Shown here: positions 53,537 to 62,528 of the stretch, piece after piece
Layout of the letters: each line of letters opens with the position of its first letter
Numbering within the stretch: position 1 is the stretch's first letter
Assembly (NCBI RefSeq): GCF_037577855.1
Contig: NZ_JBAKFX010000014.1
Span: 12,308-76,307 of the forward strand
Direction of reading: 5' to 3'
DNA length: 64,000 nt
From: Dethiothermospora halolimnae
Lineage (GTDB): Bacteria; Bacillota; Clostridia; Tissierellales; VENL01
The notes under the pieces: generated by a model
Told to the model about the DNA's origin: nothing
What the model saw: the letters and a program-made list of their open reading frames with translations, nothing else
Databases searched by the model: none
Position numbers and translations under genes: made by a program

Positions 53537-53703
53537 AATATAGGTTTCAATTTTAGTGATAATTGATTAAAAGGGAAGACAGGTGAGATGCCTGGACGGT
53601 CCCGCCGCTGTGATAGAGGAGTTTTTCTAAATTAATGCCACTGATTTTTTTTGGGAAGGCTTAGAAAAATGATGATACTTAAGTCAGAAGACCTGCCTAT
53701 ATT
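53537..53703 (+). promoter_or_regulatory. cobalamin riboswitch
   Basis: Conserved parts are present in order: AAAAGGGAA (53569), GGTGAGATGCCTGGACGGTC then CCGCCGCTGTGA, ATGCCACTG (53635-53643), GGGAAGGC (53653-53660) and the B12 box AAGTCAGAAGACCTGCCTAT (53681-53700). P1 closes with AATATAGG (53537-53544) and CCTATATT (53696-53703). The element precedes a methyltransferase and a nickel/peptide-type ABC transporter. Confidence 0.95.
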
Positions 53704-53729
53704 TATATGCCACAAACTCTACGGGATAT

Positions 53730-53803
53730 AGGGGGTATGTCTTTATGCTTTTATTAGTATATATGTCTTTTGATACCTCTTAACTTTTTTGTTGAGGGGT
53801 TTT
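53730..53803 (+). terminator. riboswitch expression platform: antiterminator and terminator
   Basis: CCTCTTAAC (from 53776) pairs with GTTGAGGGG (53791-53799), and GGTTTT follows. AGGGGGTAT (53730-53738) can instead pair with ATACCTCTT (53773-53781), which removes the left arm of the terminator. The two stems exclude each other, so bound cobalamin should switch transcription off. Confidence 0.7.
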
Positions 53804-53843
53804 AGTACGTTATAACAAAATTATAATTATAAAGGGTGATAAA

Positions 53844-54656
53844 ATGAATATTGAAATATTTGATAAATTATGGAGAGAATCTTCTAAAATAGACTTAGCT
53901 ACTACTGAAAAATTATGGGATTTTAGAGCAAAAGAATTTAATAATATGATAGATAATAAGGAAAAGGAAAGTAAAGTGAAAGATTCAATAGACTTTCTTA
54001 TATCGGAAAATATTATAAACAAAGAATCAAGTGTATTAGATATAGGATGTGGTCCTGGAAGATATAGTATAGAATTTTCAAAGGTGGTAAAAGAAATAAA
54101 GGGAATAGATATATCCCCTAATATGATAAATTATGCTAGAGAGAATGTTAAGAAATCAAATATTAAAAATGCTTCATTTGATGTTGTTCCTTGGGAGAAA
54201 ATAGATATAGAAGTTAAAGGTTGGAAAAATAAATTTGATTTAGTATTTGTGTCAATGTGTCCTGGGATACACAATAAGGATACACTAATAAAGATGACTG
54301 AAGCCAGTAAAGGATATTGTTTTTTAAGCGGATTTGTAACTAGAGAAGATAAAGTAAGGGATGGAATAAATAACATAATTTCTAAAGATAAATCTAGAAA
54401 AAGATGGGGAAATAAAATATATTATGGATTTAATATATTATGGAATATGGGAATATACCCTAAAATATATTATAAAGATGTAGAGTGGAATAAGGAAATG
54501 GATTTGGAAGATGCCATAAAAATGCATACCATATCTGTTAAAGAAGATCCTAAGTTAAAAAATGACATAGAAAAATATTTAAATGATATATCACAAAATG
54601 GTATAATAACGGAATATACAAAGGCTAAAATAGGTTGGCTTATTTGGCATGTGTAA
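53844..54656 (+). CDS. class I SAM-dependent methyltransferase, first gene of the cobalamin operon
   Basis: A 270-residue methyltransferase. Motif I is VLDIGCGPGRYSIEFS (about 65-80), and the acidic end of strand 2 is GIDISPNMINYA. The rest (FDLVFVSMCPGIHN, then a tryptophan-rich C-terminal part) resembles enzymes found next to nickel- or metallophore-type ABC transporters in other anaerobes. The riboswitch puts it under cobalamin control with the transporter. It may methylate a metal-binding small molecule or a tetrapyrrole, which is an inference. The next gene starts 22 bases later. Confidence 0.8.
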   Translation: MNIEIFDKLWRESSKIDLATTEKLWDFRAKEFNNMIDNKEKESKVKDSIDFLISENIINKESSVLDIGCGPGRYSIEFSKVVKEIKGIDISPNMINYARENVKKSNIKNASFDVVPWEKIDIEVKGWKNKFDLVFVSMCPGIHNKDTLIKMTEASKGYCFLSGFVTREDKVRDGINNIISKDKSRKRWGNKIYYGFNILWNMGIYPKIYYKDVEWNKEMDLEDAIKMHTISVKEDPKLKNDIEKYLNDISQNGIITEYTKAKIGWLIWHV

Positions 54657-54678
54657 AACTTTTTAAGGAGGACTTAAT

Positions 54679-56247
54679 ATGAAAAAGATACATATATTAT
54701 TGATTATAATTATGACTTTTATGATAGTTATAGTCGGATGTAGTGATGATAGTACAAATTCTGATGGAAATATAACCGAAGAAAAAGAATCAGTAGTATT
54801 AAATCTTGAAGGGGGAGATTGGGGATATCCAAGTCCCTATACCCATTATTCAAGGGGTCCTGGGGCATATAAAATGAGACTTATATTTGATAGTTTATTA
54901 GAACGGGGAGAGGAAGGTCTTATACCATGGTTGGCTGAAGATTGGAATATAACAAATGATGGGAAAACATATACCTTTAATATAAGGGAAAATGTAAAAT
55001 GGCAGGATGGTCAAGATATGACAGCAGAAGATGTAAAGTTTTCTTTTGAATATTATGCTAAACATCCACCAGTTTTTGATGAATTAAATATAAGTAAAAA
55101 TAATTTTATAGAAAAAATAAATGTAATAGATAGGCACACAATAAGTATAGATGTTGATAATCCCAGTGCTACCCTATTAGAAAGGTTTGGTAGTGCAAGG
55201 ATATTACCTAAGCATATATGGAACAATGTAGATGATCCTAAAAAATTTAATAGTCCTAAAGCAGTAATAGGATGTGGCCCTTACATACTTACAGATTATA
55301 AAAAAGAGCAAGGAGCATATAGATTTAAAGCATTTAAAGATTATTGGGGACCAAAACAAAGGGCCGATGTAATACAGTTTGTCCCTGTTAGTGATAATAT
55401 ATTAGCTTTTGAAAAGGGAGATATAGATATAACAAGGGTAACTCCAGATATATTGAACAAATATAAAGAGGATAATAAATATAAGATTATAAAGAACCCT
55501 GGCTTTTGGGGGTATAGGCTTATGTTCAATATGGATAATAATCCTCAATTTAAAGATAAGGTATTAAGACAGGCTATAGCATATGCCATAGATAAAGGTG
55601 AAATGATTGAGAAGGTAGCCAGGGGAGCGGGAAAACCTGCCAGTGCTGGATATATACCTATTGATCATAGATGGTATAATAAAAAGGTTAGAAAGTATGA
55701 TTTTAACTTAGATAAATCTAAGAAATTATTAGATGGTAAAAAATATAGTTTCACATTATTAACAGGAAACAGAAATCAAGAGGTTAGAATCGGAGAGCTA
55801 ATGAAGTTAAGTTTAGAAAAAGTAGGTATAGACTTAAAAGTCAAGAGTGTTGATATGAAATCGAGGGATGCAGCAGTAAAAAATGGAGATTATGAAATGG
55901 TTCTTATTGGTCACGGTGGATGGGGAAACGATGCCGATATGCTTAGAGAGAAATATGTAAGTGAAGAAAATAGTATAAAAACCACCTTTACAGGGGGGAT
56001 TCCAGGTTATGGCAATGATATGATAAATAACTTAGCTAAAAAACAATTATCAGAATTAGATTTAGATAAAAGAAAAGAAATAGTTTATAACCTTCAAGAG
56101 GTTATAGCTGAAGAGATTCCCCAAATACCTTTATATAATACCACCGGCTATGATGTATATAGACCATCAAAATATGATGGATGGAGGCATGTGTTTGATC
56201 ATCATACCGTAACCCATAATAAAATATCATATCTTGAAATGGAATGA
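54679..56247 (+). CDS. ABC transporter substrate-binding lipoprotein (nickel/peptide type)
   Basis: A 522-residue lipoprotein with lipobox VIVGC (Cys21). The SBP_bac_5 fold is seen in LAEDWNITNDGKTYTFNIRE, WQDGQDMTAEDVKFSFEY, FKDKVLRQAIAYAIDKGEMI and near-terminal IPLYNTTGYDVY. The family carries peptides, nickel or metal-chelate complexes. The cobalamin riboswitch suggests cobalt, a cobalt chelate or a corrinoid precursor as ligand. It is directly followed by its permease genes. The ATG follows AAGGAGG. Confidence 0.88.
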   Translation: MKKIHILLIIIMTFMIVIVGCSDDSTNSDGNITEEKESVVLNLEGGDWGYPSPYTHYSRGPGAYKMRLIFDSLLERGEEGLIPWLAEDWNITNDGKTYTFNIRENVKWQDGQDMTAEDVKFSFEYYAKHPPVFDELNISKNNFIEKINVIDRHTISIDVDNPSATLLERFGSARILPKHIWNNVDDPKKFNSPKAVIGCGPYILTDYKKEQGAYRFKAFKDYWGPKQRADVIQFVPVSDNILAFEKGDIDITRVTPDILNKYKEDNKYKIIKNPGFWGYRLMFNMDNNPQFKDKVLRQAIAYAIDKGEMIEKVARGAGKPASAGYIPIDHRWYNKKVRKYDFNLDKSKKLLDGKKYSFTLLTGNRNQEVRIGELMKLSLEKVGIDLKVKSVDMKSRDAAVKNGDYEMVLIGHGGWGNDADMLREKYVSEENSIKTTFTGGIPGYGNDMINNLAKKQLSELDLDKRKEIVYNLQEVIAEEIPQIPLYNTTGYDVYRPSKYDGWRHVFDHHTVTHNKISYLEME

Positions 56248-56257
56248 GTTGAAAAAT

Positions 56258-57229
56258 ATGAATTTTTGTAAAAGAGCTTTTGAATATATAATAGTATTTT
56301 TTATAATAATTACATTAAATTTTATAATCCCCAGGTTAATGCCTGGGGACCCTTTTACCTTTCTTTCCTCTGAGGAAGGGACGGTTAATTATACTTATAC
56401 CGAAGAACAGATTAATGAGTATAAATCCTATTACGGATTGGACAAACCACTAATAAAACAGTATAAATATTATATTTTAAATATGTTTAAAGGAAATATG
56501 GGATATAGTATATATTACAATGCTCCAGTAAAATCTATCATATTAAAAAGGGCCATATGGACCCTTGGAATAGTTATTATATCCATATTATTAAGTAGCC
56601 TTATTGGGACAATAATAGGTGCCTTTTCTGCATGGAATAGAAATAATAATATTGATAGGTCCATATATTCTATAATGATGGTGTTTTCTGAGATTCCATC
56701 ATTTCTAGTGGCGATATTCTTATTGTTCATATTAGGTGCTAAAACAGGCTTTTTTCCACTATCGGGGGGAATGACTGTGTTTAAGGACTATAACAATTGG
56801 ATAGATAAAATACTAGATATAATACATCATGGAATATTACCGGTAATGGCATTATCCTTATCTAGGGTAGGAGGATTTTATCTATTATCAAGAAATAGTA
56901 TGATATCGGTTCTATCTAAAGATTATATAAAGACTGCTAAAGCTAAGGGACTTAATAATAAGAGAATTATATTTGTACATGCTCTTAAAAACTCAATATT
57001 ACCCATTATAACTAGAATATTTTTAAATTTAGGTGGAGTTTTTGGTGGAGCCATATTGGTGGAGAATGTGTTTAATTATCCTGGAATAGGTCGCCTTATG
57101 AAGGAGGCTGTAATGGTTAGAGACTATACTTTAATACAAGGAATATTTTTATTTATAACGTTTACTGTACTCTCTATGAACTTATTTGCTGATATAATAT
57201 ATAAAAAAATTGATCCTAGGGTGAGATAA
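56258..57229 (+). CDS. ABC transporter permease (DppB/NikB-like)
   Basis: A 323-residue membrane subunit with six helices. FIIPRLMPGDPF near the N-terminus is the family's first periplasmic mark, and the cytoplasmic EAA loop reads DYIKTAKAKGLNNKRIIFVH. The ATG at 56258 lies ten bases after the lipoprotein stop; a TTG-led extension from 56234 overlaps that gene but has no ribosome site. It works with the DppC-like subunit. Confidence 0.9.
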   Translation: MNFCKRAFEYIIVFFIIITLNFIIPRLMPGDPFTFLSSEEGTVNYTYTEEQINEYKSYYGLDKPLIKQYKYYILNMFKGNMGYSIYYNAPVKSIILKRAIWTLGIVIISILLSSLIGTIIGAFSAWNRNNNIDRSIYSIMMVFSEIPSFLVAIFLLFILGAKTGFFPLSGGMTVFKDYNNWIDKILDIIHHGILPVMALSLSRVGGFYLLSRNSMISVLSKDYIKTAKAKGLNNKRIIFVHALKNSILPIITRIFLNLGGVFGGAILVENVFNYPGIGRLMKEAVMVRDYTLIQGIFLFITFTVLSMNLFADIIYKKIDPRVR

Positions 57230-58066
57230 ATGAAAGATATAATATTAAAATTAAATAGACTTACAATAATAGGGAAGATATCATTATTAATTATAATATC
57301 AATTATATTTATAGGAATATTATCTCAATATATATCCCCATATCCCCATAATGTTCCTACTGGAGAAGCATTAAAATCTCCTAGTCTAAACCATCTGCTA
57401 GGAACAGATGATTTGGGCATCGATTTATTGTCCCAAATGTTTTATGGAGCTAAAATAAGTGTTACTATAGGACTTTTTACAGCATTGTTAGCGGGAATAG
57501 GAGGAGGAATACTGGGGATTATGTCAGGGTATTTTGGTGGTATTATAGATAAAATCATTATGAGAATAATAGATATAATGTTGGTATTACCTGATTTGCC
57601 TATGATGATATTATTAGGTGCCTTTTTTGGACCAAGTATTAAAAACATAATAATAGTATTGGCCTTATTTTCATGGACTGTTCCTGCTAGGGTAGTTAGA
57701 TCTAAGATAATATCTATGAAAAGGGAAAAGTATATTTTGGTAGCACAAAGCTATGGTGGGGGATTTATTTATCTTCTAAAAAAACATTTTCTTCCAGGGG
57801 TACTACCTATTCTCATGGTAACGGTTATAAAATTAACCAGTAAAGCCATAGTTGCCGAGGCGGGATTATCCTTTTTAGGTCTTGGGGACCCTACATCAAA
57901 GAGTTGGGGTCTTATCCTTAATAATGCAATAAATTTTCAGGGAATATATTTTACTGAGTATTGGAAATGGTGGGTTATTAGTCCCCTTGTATCTATAACG
58001 TTATTGGTTCTTTCTATTTCATTAATAAGTAGGGATCTTGAAAAAATATTAGATGATAAATTATAA
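57230..58066 (+). CDS. ABC transporter permease (DppC/NikC-like)
   Basis: A 278-residue membrane subunit. The family's LLGTDDLGIDLLSQMFYG follows the first helix; the EAA loop is EKYILVAQSYGGGFIYLLKK, and AEAGLSFLGLGDP is the highly conserved last mark. The start codon follows the previous stop without a gap. It pairs with the DppB-like permease. Confidence 0.92.
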   Translation: MKDIILKLNRLTIIGKISLLIIISIIFIGILSQYISPYPHNVPTGEALKSPSLNHLLGTDDLGIDLLSQMFYGAKISVTIGLFTALLAGIGGGILGIMSGYFGGIIDKIIMRIIDIMLVLPDLPMMILLGAFFGPSIKNIIIVLALFSWTVPARVVRSKIISMKREKYILVAQSYGGGFIYLLKKHFLPGVLPILMVTVIKLTSKAIVAEAGLSFLGLGDPTSKSWGLILNNAINFQGIYFTEYWKWWVISPLVSITLLVLSISLISRDLEKILDDKL

Positions 58067-58078
58067 AGGGGAGATATT

Positions 58079-59779
58079 ATGTTAAAAGTAGAAAATCTTT
58101 CTGTTGAATATAAAATGGGGAATACAACAATTGAAGCTGTTAGAAATGTAAATATTAATTTAAATAAAGGGGAAAGCCTGGGAATTATTGGTGAATCGGG
58201 AAGTGGAAAAACATCCTTGGCCATGTCAATCCTAGGTCTTATAAAATCTCCCGCAAAGGTATCGGGAAATATTTATTATAATGGAAATGATATAAACAAA
58301 ATGCCTAAAAAAGAACTTAATAATATAAGATGGAATAATATATCCATAGTATTTCAAAATAGCCTAGATGTACTAAATCCCCTTTTAACTATAAATAAGC
58401 AAATATATGAAAGTATAGCTAAACATCTCAGCATATCTAAAAATGACGGAAAAAGAAAGGTTTTAAAACTTATGGACATGGTAGGCCTTGATAAAAAATG
58501 GGGAGAATATTATCCCCATCAACTATCTGGAGGTATGAGACAAAGAGTTCTTATAGCTATGGCTTTAGCTTGTGATCCAGATTTATTGGTGGTGGATGAA
58601 CCTACAACAGCATTAGATGCTATGTCAAAAAAAGAAATTATAAACTTAATTTCAATGCTTCATAAAAAGCATGGATTTGGACTTATAGTAATATCCCATG
58701 AATTAAATACAATCTCTAAACTTACTTCTAGGGTTAATGTGATGTACTCTGGACATATGGTAGAAAAGGGAATAACCAGTGAAGTTATTAAAACTCCAAT
58801 GCATACCTATACTAGAGGTCTTATCAATTCCTCTCCTATGATAAATCCCTATCGTGATATGTGGGGTATACCTGGAGAATTTAAAAGTGAAGAAATACCA
58901 GGTTGCCCCTTTGAAAGAAGGTGTACCCAAAGTATAGAAATATGTAAAAATAATATCCCAAAACTTAAATATGTATCGGTGGAGCGTGAAGTTGCATGTA
59001 ACAGAGGGGGGATAGTAACTTTGCTCTCTGGAAAATCCATAGATAAAACTTATAAATTTAAGAAAAATCATATAAAAGCATGTGATAGATGCAATATAAC
59101 AATAAAGTGGGGAGAGGTTGTAGCCTTAATAGGAGAATCAGGATCAGGCAAAACAACATTAGCTAATATATTATCGGGAATATTACCTCTAGATAAAGGT
59201 GAGGTAATATTTGAGGATACAAAGGTATTTAAAAGTAATGCAACCAGTAGGAAAAATGGTATACAGATAGTATTTCAGGATCCCTTTTCATCAATAAATG
59301 AAAGGTTTACAATAGAAGAAGCTATAATGGAGCCATTAAATATAATAAAAGACGGAAATTATGAAGAAAGGTTGGAGAAGGTGAAAAATGCACTAAGGGA
59401 TGTTCAATTACCTAATGATGAAATATTCTTATCTAGGAAATGTCATATGTTAAGTGGAGGTCAAAGACAGAGGGTAGCCCTAGCTAGAAGTTTAGTAATG
59501 GAACCTAGATTATTGATAGCCGATGAAATAAGTTCTATGCTAGACCCTTCAACCCAAGCTAATATATTAAGACTTTTAAAAGAACTCCAAAACAGTAAAG
59601 GATTTGCAATGCTTTATATAACCCATGACTTATTCGTAGCTAGAAAAATTGCTGATATAGTATATGTAATGAATAAAGGTAAAATAGTAGAGAAAGGAGT
59701 TGCAAGTGATATATTTGAAACTCCTGTGGATAGTTATACTAAGGAACTGGTTAAGAATGGATTAAGAATAAATGAATAA
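58079..59779 (+). CDS. ABC transporter ATPase, fused DppD-DppF type
   Basis: A 566-residue protein with two ATPase domains. In the first, Walker A is GESGSGKTS (38-46), the signature LSGGMRQR and Walker B LLVVDEPTTALD; at its end an oligo_HPY tail carries four cysteines (GCPFERRCT, EICK, VACNR). In the second, Walker A is GESGSGKTT (about 350), the signature LSGGQRQR and Walker B LLIADEISSMLD (Ile-Ser replacing the usual Pro-Thr). The fusion makes the transporter a five-domain system from four genes. The stop overlaps a family A palindrome. Confidence 0.92.
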   Translation: MLKVENLSVEYKMGNTTIEAVRNVNINLNKGESLGIIGESGSGKTSLAMSILGLIKSPAKVSGNIYYNGNDINKMPKKELNNIRWNNISIVFQNSLDVLNPLLTINKQIYESIAKHLSISKNDGKRKVLKLMDMVGLDKKWGEYYPHQLSGGMRQRVLIAMALACDPDLLVVDEPTTALDAMSKKEIINLISMLHKKHGFGLIVISHELNTISKLTSRVNVMYSGHMVEKGITSEVIKTPMHTYTRGLINSSPMINPYRDMWGIPGEFKSEEIPGCPFERRCTQSIEICKNNIPKLKYVSVEREVACNRGGIVTLLSGKSIDKTYKFKKNHIKACDRCNITIKWGEVVALIGESGSGKTTLANILSGILPLDKGEVIFEDTKVFKSNATSRKNGIQIVFQDPFSSINERFTIEEAIMEPLNIIKDGNYEERLEKVKNALRDVQLPNDEIFLSRKCHMLSGGQRQRVALARSLVMEPRLLIADEISSMLDPSTQANILRLLKELQNSKGFAMLYITHDLFVARKIADIVYVMNKGKIVEKGVASDIFETPVDSYTKELVKNGLRINE

Positions 59780-59818
59780 AACCTGAGATAAAGGGACAGT
59801 CCCTTTGTCCCAGGTTTT
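59778..59818. repeat. palindrome family A, copy 6 (terminator)
   Basis: AAAACCTGAGATAAAGGGAC with GTCCCTTTGTCCCAGGTTTT, with two non-canonical pairs. It overlaps the TAA stop of the ATPase and ends the cobalamin operon. Confidence 0.92.
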
Positions 59819-59892
59819 ATTTAATGGTTGGAACTTTTATATAAAGGAAGTATAATATTACTAAGATATATATTTAAAATGGAGTGATTTTT

Positions 59893-60597
59893 ATGGATAA
59901 TATAAAAGTTTTGGTCGTAGAAGATGATGTTAATATTAATAATATGACAAAAGAAGCTCTGATGAAGGAAGGGTATGAAGTATCCCAAGCCTTTCATGGT
60001 CTTGAAGGGGTTGAAAAATTTCAACGGGATGATTATAATATGGTTATTCTAGATATAATGATGCCTGTAATGGATGGGATTGAAGTAATGAGAAGAATCA
60101 GAGAAAAAAGTAAAGTTCCTATTATTATACTATCGGCAAAGGGTGAAGAAACCGATAAAGTGATAGGCCTTGGTATGGGGGCTGATGATTATATAGTTAA
60201 ACCCTTTTCAGTTGCTGAGCTTATGGCCAGAGTTAAGTCAAATATAAGAAGGTCTATTTATTATAGTGAAACTAAGGTTAGCCACAAAGATACATATCAA
60301 TATAGAGATGTGAAATTTGATATGGATAATTATGTAGTAACAAAGAAAGGTGAGGAAATATCCCTTACTGCTAAAGAAATGAAAATATTAAAATTGTTTT
60401 TTGAAAATCCCAATAGGGTTTTTACTAAGGTTCAGATATATGACAATGTATGGGGGGAAGATTTTGTATCGGACTATAGAACGGTAACAGTACATATGAC
60501 AAGATTAAGGGGGAAGATTGAGGATGATCCAAATAACCCTAAGCTTATAGAAACGGTTTGGGGCATAGGATACAAATTGGTGGGTAAAGAAATATGA
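59893..60597 (+). CDS. OmpR-type response regulator
   Basis: A 234-residue two-component regulator. The receiver domain (1-120) has acidic EDD (about 10-12), the phosphorylated Asp54 (VILDIMMP) and Lys in IVKPFS. The winged helix DNA-binding domain (130-234) ends in the usual VWGIGYKLV. The start at 59893 is favoured by GGAGTG upstream. It overlaps the kinase gene by four bases (ATGA). Confidence 0.93.
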   Translation: MDNIKVLVVEDDVNINNMTKEALMKEGYEVSQAFHGLEGVEKFQRDDYNMVILDIMMPVMDGIEVMRRIREKSKVPIIILSAKGEETDKVIGLGMGADDYIVKPFSVAELMARVKSNIRRSIYYSETKVSHKDTYQYRDVKFDMDNYVVTKKGEEISLTAKEMKILKLFFENPNRVFTKVQIYDNVWGEDFVSDYRTVTVHMTRLRGKIEDDPNNPKLIETVWGIGYKLVGKEI

Positions 60598-61500
60598 CTT
60601 GGATTTTGCTAATTATAATAGCTATATTAATACTACTTTTATTTGATCATAAAAGAAAAACTAAACTGATTACTAAAAAATTAAGAGATATACTTTATGA
60701 AAATTCTAGGGAGCGGATAAAGTTTAATAATTTAAATAGAGAAAATAAGGATCTTATTAAAAACATAAATATTCTCCTTGATAGGTATCAACTTATTTCC
60801 GTTGATAATAAAAATTATAAAGAACAACATAGAAAAATGATTTCGAATATATCCCATGATATAAGAACTCCTTTGACAGCTTTAATGGGATATATAGAAC
60901 TTGTCAAGGATGATTCCATTTCAAAGGAAAAAAGGGAAGAGTATTTTGATATCATCGATGAGCGGGGTAATGCATTAAGAGATCTTATGGAAGAATTTTT
61001 CCAGATGGCTAAAATTGAGTCTAAGGATATGGATATAAATATAGAAGGGGTTAATATCTCTGAAGTTATTAGACAGAATATACTTACATTTATGAATGAC
61101 ATTAATAAAAAAGAAATAATACCTAAAATAAATATAGGGGAAGAAGAGGTTTTTGTCCTTGGTGATAAAAAATGGATACATAGAGCCATAGAAAATGTTA
61201 TCTCTAATAGCTTACGATATGGATATGAAGGAAAGGTCCTGGGTATTGACTTAGAAGAAGGGAAAAATTCAGTTAAATTAACTATATGGGACAAGGGGAG
61301 GGGGTATTGAAAAGGATCAAATACCATATATATTTGATAGACTATATACAACGGATAAGTCAAGAAATAGAAAACATCAGGGTAGTGGACTTGGCCTTAG
61401 TATTACTAAAAAATTAATAGAAAATATGAATGGTAAAATAACAGTGAGTAGTATACCCTATGAAAAGACCAGTTTTACAATAACACTACCTAAAAAATAA
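60594..61500 (+). pseudogene. sensor histidine kinase broken by a frameshift
   Basis: The first frame (60594-61310) encodes one N-terminal helix, a coil, the phospho-acceptor box with His88 (SNISHDIRTPLT) and the N box (IENVISNSLRYG), then stops just after WDKGRG. The sequence continues in another frame from about 61305: IEKDQIPYIFDRLYTTDKS, GSGLGLSITKKLIENMNGK and the final TLPKK stop at 61500. Removing one G from the run at 61300-61304 restores a complete kinase of about 301 residues. The ATP-lid box GSGLGL lies after the break. It is the partner of the regulator at 59893. An assembly or sequencing error is possible. Confidence 0.9.
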
Positions 61501-61537
61501 CCATTTAATAAATTTGTAATAATTATGTAGTTTAGAT

Positions 61538-61590
61538 TTAAGGACTATACTCTATTATTTATATTAACAGGGTATAGTCCTTAAATTTTT
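61538..61590. terminator. intrinsic terminator after the kinase
   Basis: TTAAGGACTATAC and GTATAGTCCTTAA form the stem around a 23-base AT-rich loop, with ATTTTT after it. Confidence 0.75.
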
Positions 61591-61607
61591 AAAAGGAGGA
61601 AAAAAGG

Positions 61608-62528
61608 ATGGAATATATATTAAAAACCTACGATTTAACTAAAAGATATGGTAAAAAGACTGTAGTTGATAATGTTAGTATGAATATTAAAAAAGGAGAA
61701 ATATATGGATTTTTAGGAAGGAATGGAGCAGGTAAGACAACAACTTTAAGGATGATAATGGACCTTATATCCCCAACAAAAGGCAAATATGAAATATTTG
61801 GTAAGGGGATGGGGGATAGAGATGTACTGGGAAGAATAGGAGCTATAATAGAAACCCCAGGATTTTATCCAAACTTGACTGCAAGGGAAAATCTAGATAT
61901 CCATAGAAGAATGATGGGGATACCAAATAAAGGGTATATAACTGAGGCTATGGAGATAGTGGGACTTAATAATTATGATATAAAAAAGAAAAAGGTAAAG
62001 AAGTTTTCCTTAGGAATGAAGCAGAGACTGGGTATAGCTAGGGCACTACTCCATAAACCAGAGCTCCTTATCTTAGATGAACCTACAAATGGTCTTGACC
62101 CAGTGGGAATAAAGGAAATAAGGGAAACTCTATTAGAATTAAACAGAAAAGGGGAGATAACAATACTTATATCAAGTCATATCCTAGGAGAGATACAACA
62201 ACTTGCCACAAAAATAGGTATTATTCATAATGGAAAGCTTTTAGAAGAGGTTGACTATGAATCTTTCCAGAAAAAGAATAGACATTATATTAATCTAAGG
62301 GTTGATGATGATAAAAGGGCTGTAACCATATTGGAAAATGAGATGAAGATAAAGGATTATGAAATATCTAATAAGAATGTAATAAGAATATATGAAAAGA
62401 TTGATAAATCAAATGATATTTCAAGAAACCTTATTTCTAAAGGTATAGAAGTCTATGAATTTAATGTTATGAAGGATACCCTAGAGGATTACTTTGTAAG
62501 GCTTACTGGGGGGAAGAAAAATGTTTGA
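61608..62528 (+). CDS. ABC transporter ATP-binding protein (BcrA-like)
   Basis: A 306-residue ATPase. Walker A is GRNGAGKTT (37-45), the signature FSLGMKQR (LSGGQ variant typical of the bacitracin/lantibiotic type), Walker B LLILDEPTNGLDP and the switch His is in SSHIL. It is followed by a BcrB-like permease and preceded by a two-component system, the classic layout of an antimicrobial-peptide export or sensing module. The ATG follows AAAAGGAGG. Confidence 0.92.
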   Translation: MEYILKTYDLTKRYGKKTVVDNVSMNIKKGEIYGFLGRNGAGKTTTLRMIMDLISPTKGKYEIFGKGMGDRDVLGRIGAIIETPGFYPNLTARENLDIHRRMMGIPNKGYITEAMEIVGLNNYDIKKKKVKKFSLGMKQRLGIARALLHKPELLILDEPTNGLDPVGIKEIRETLLELNRKGEITILISSHILGEIQQLATKIGIIHNGKLLEEVDYESFQKKNRHYINLRVDDDKRAVTILENEMKIKDYEISNKNVIRIYEKIDKSNDISRNLISKGIEVYEFNVMKDTLEDYFVRLTGGKKNV

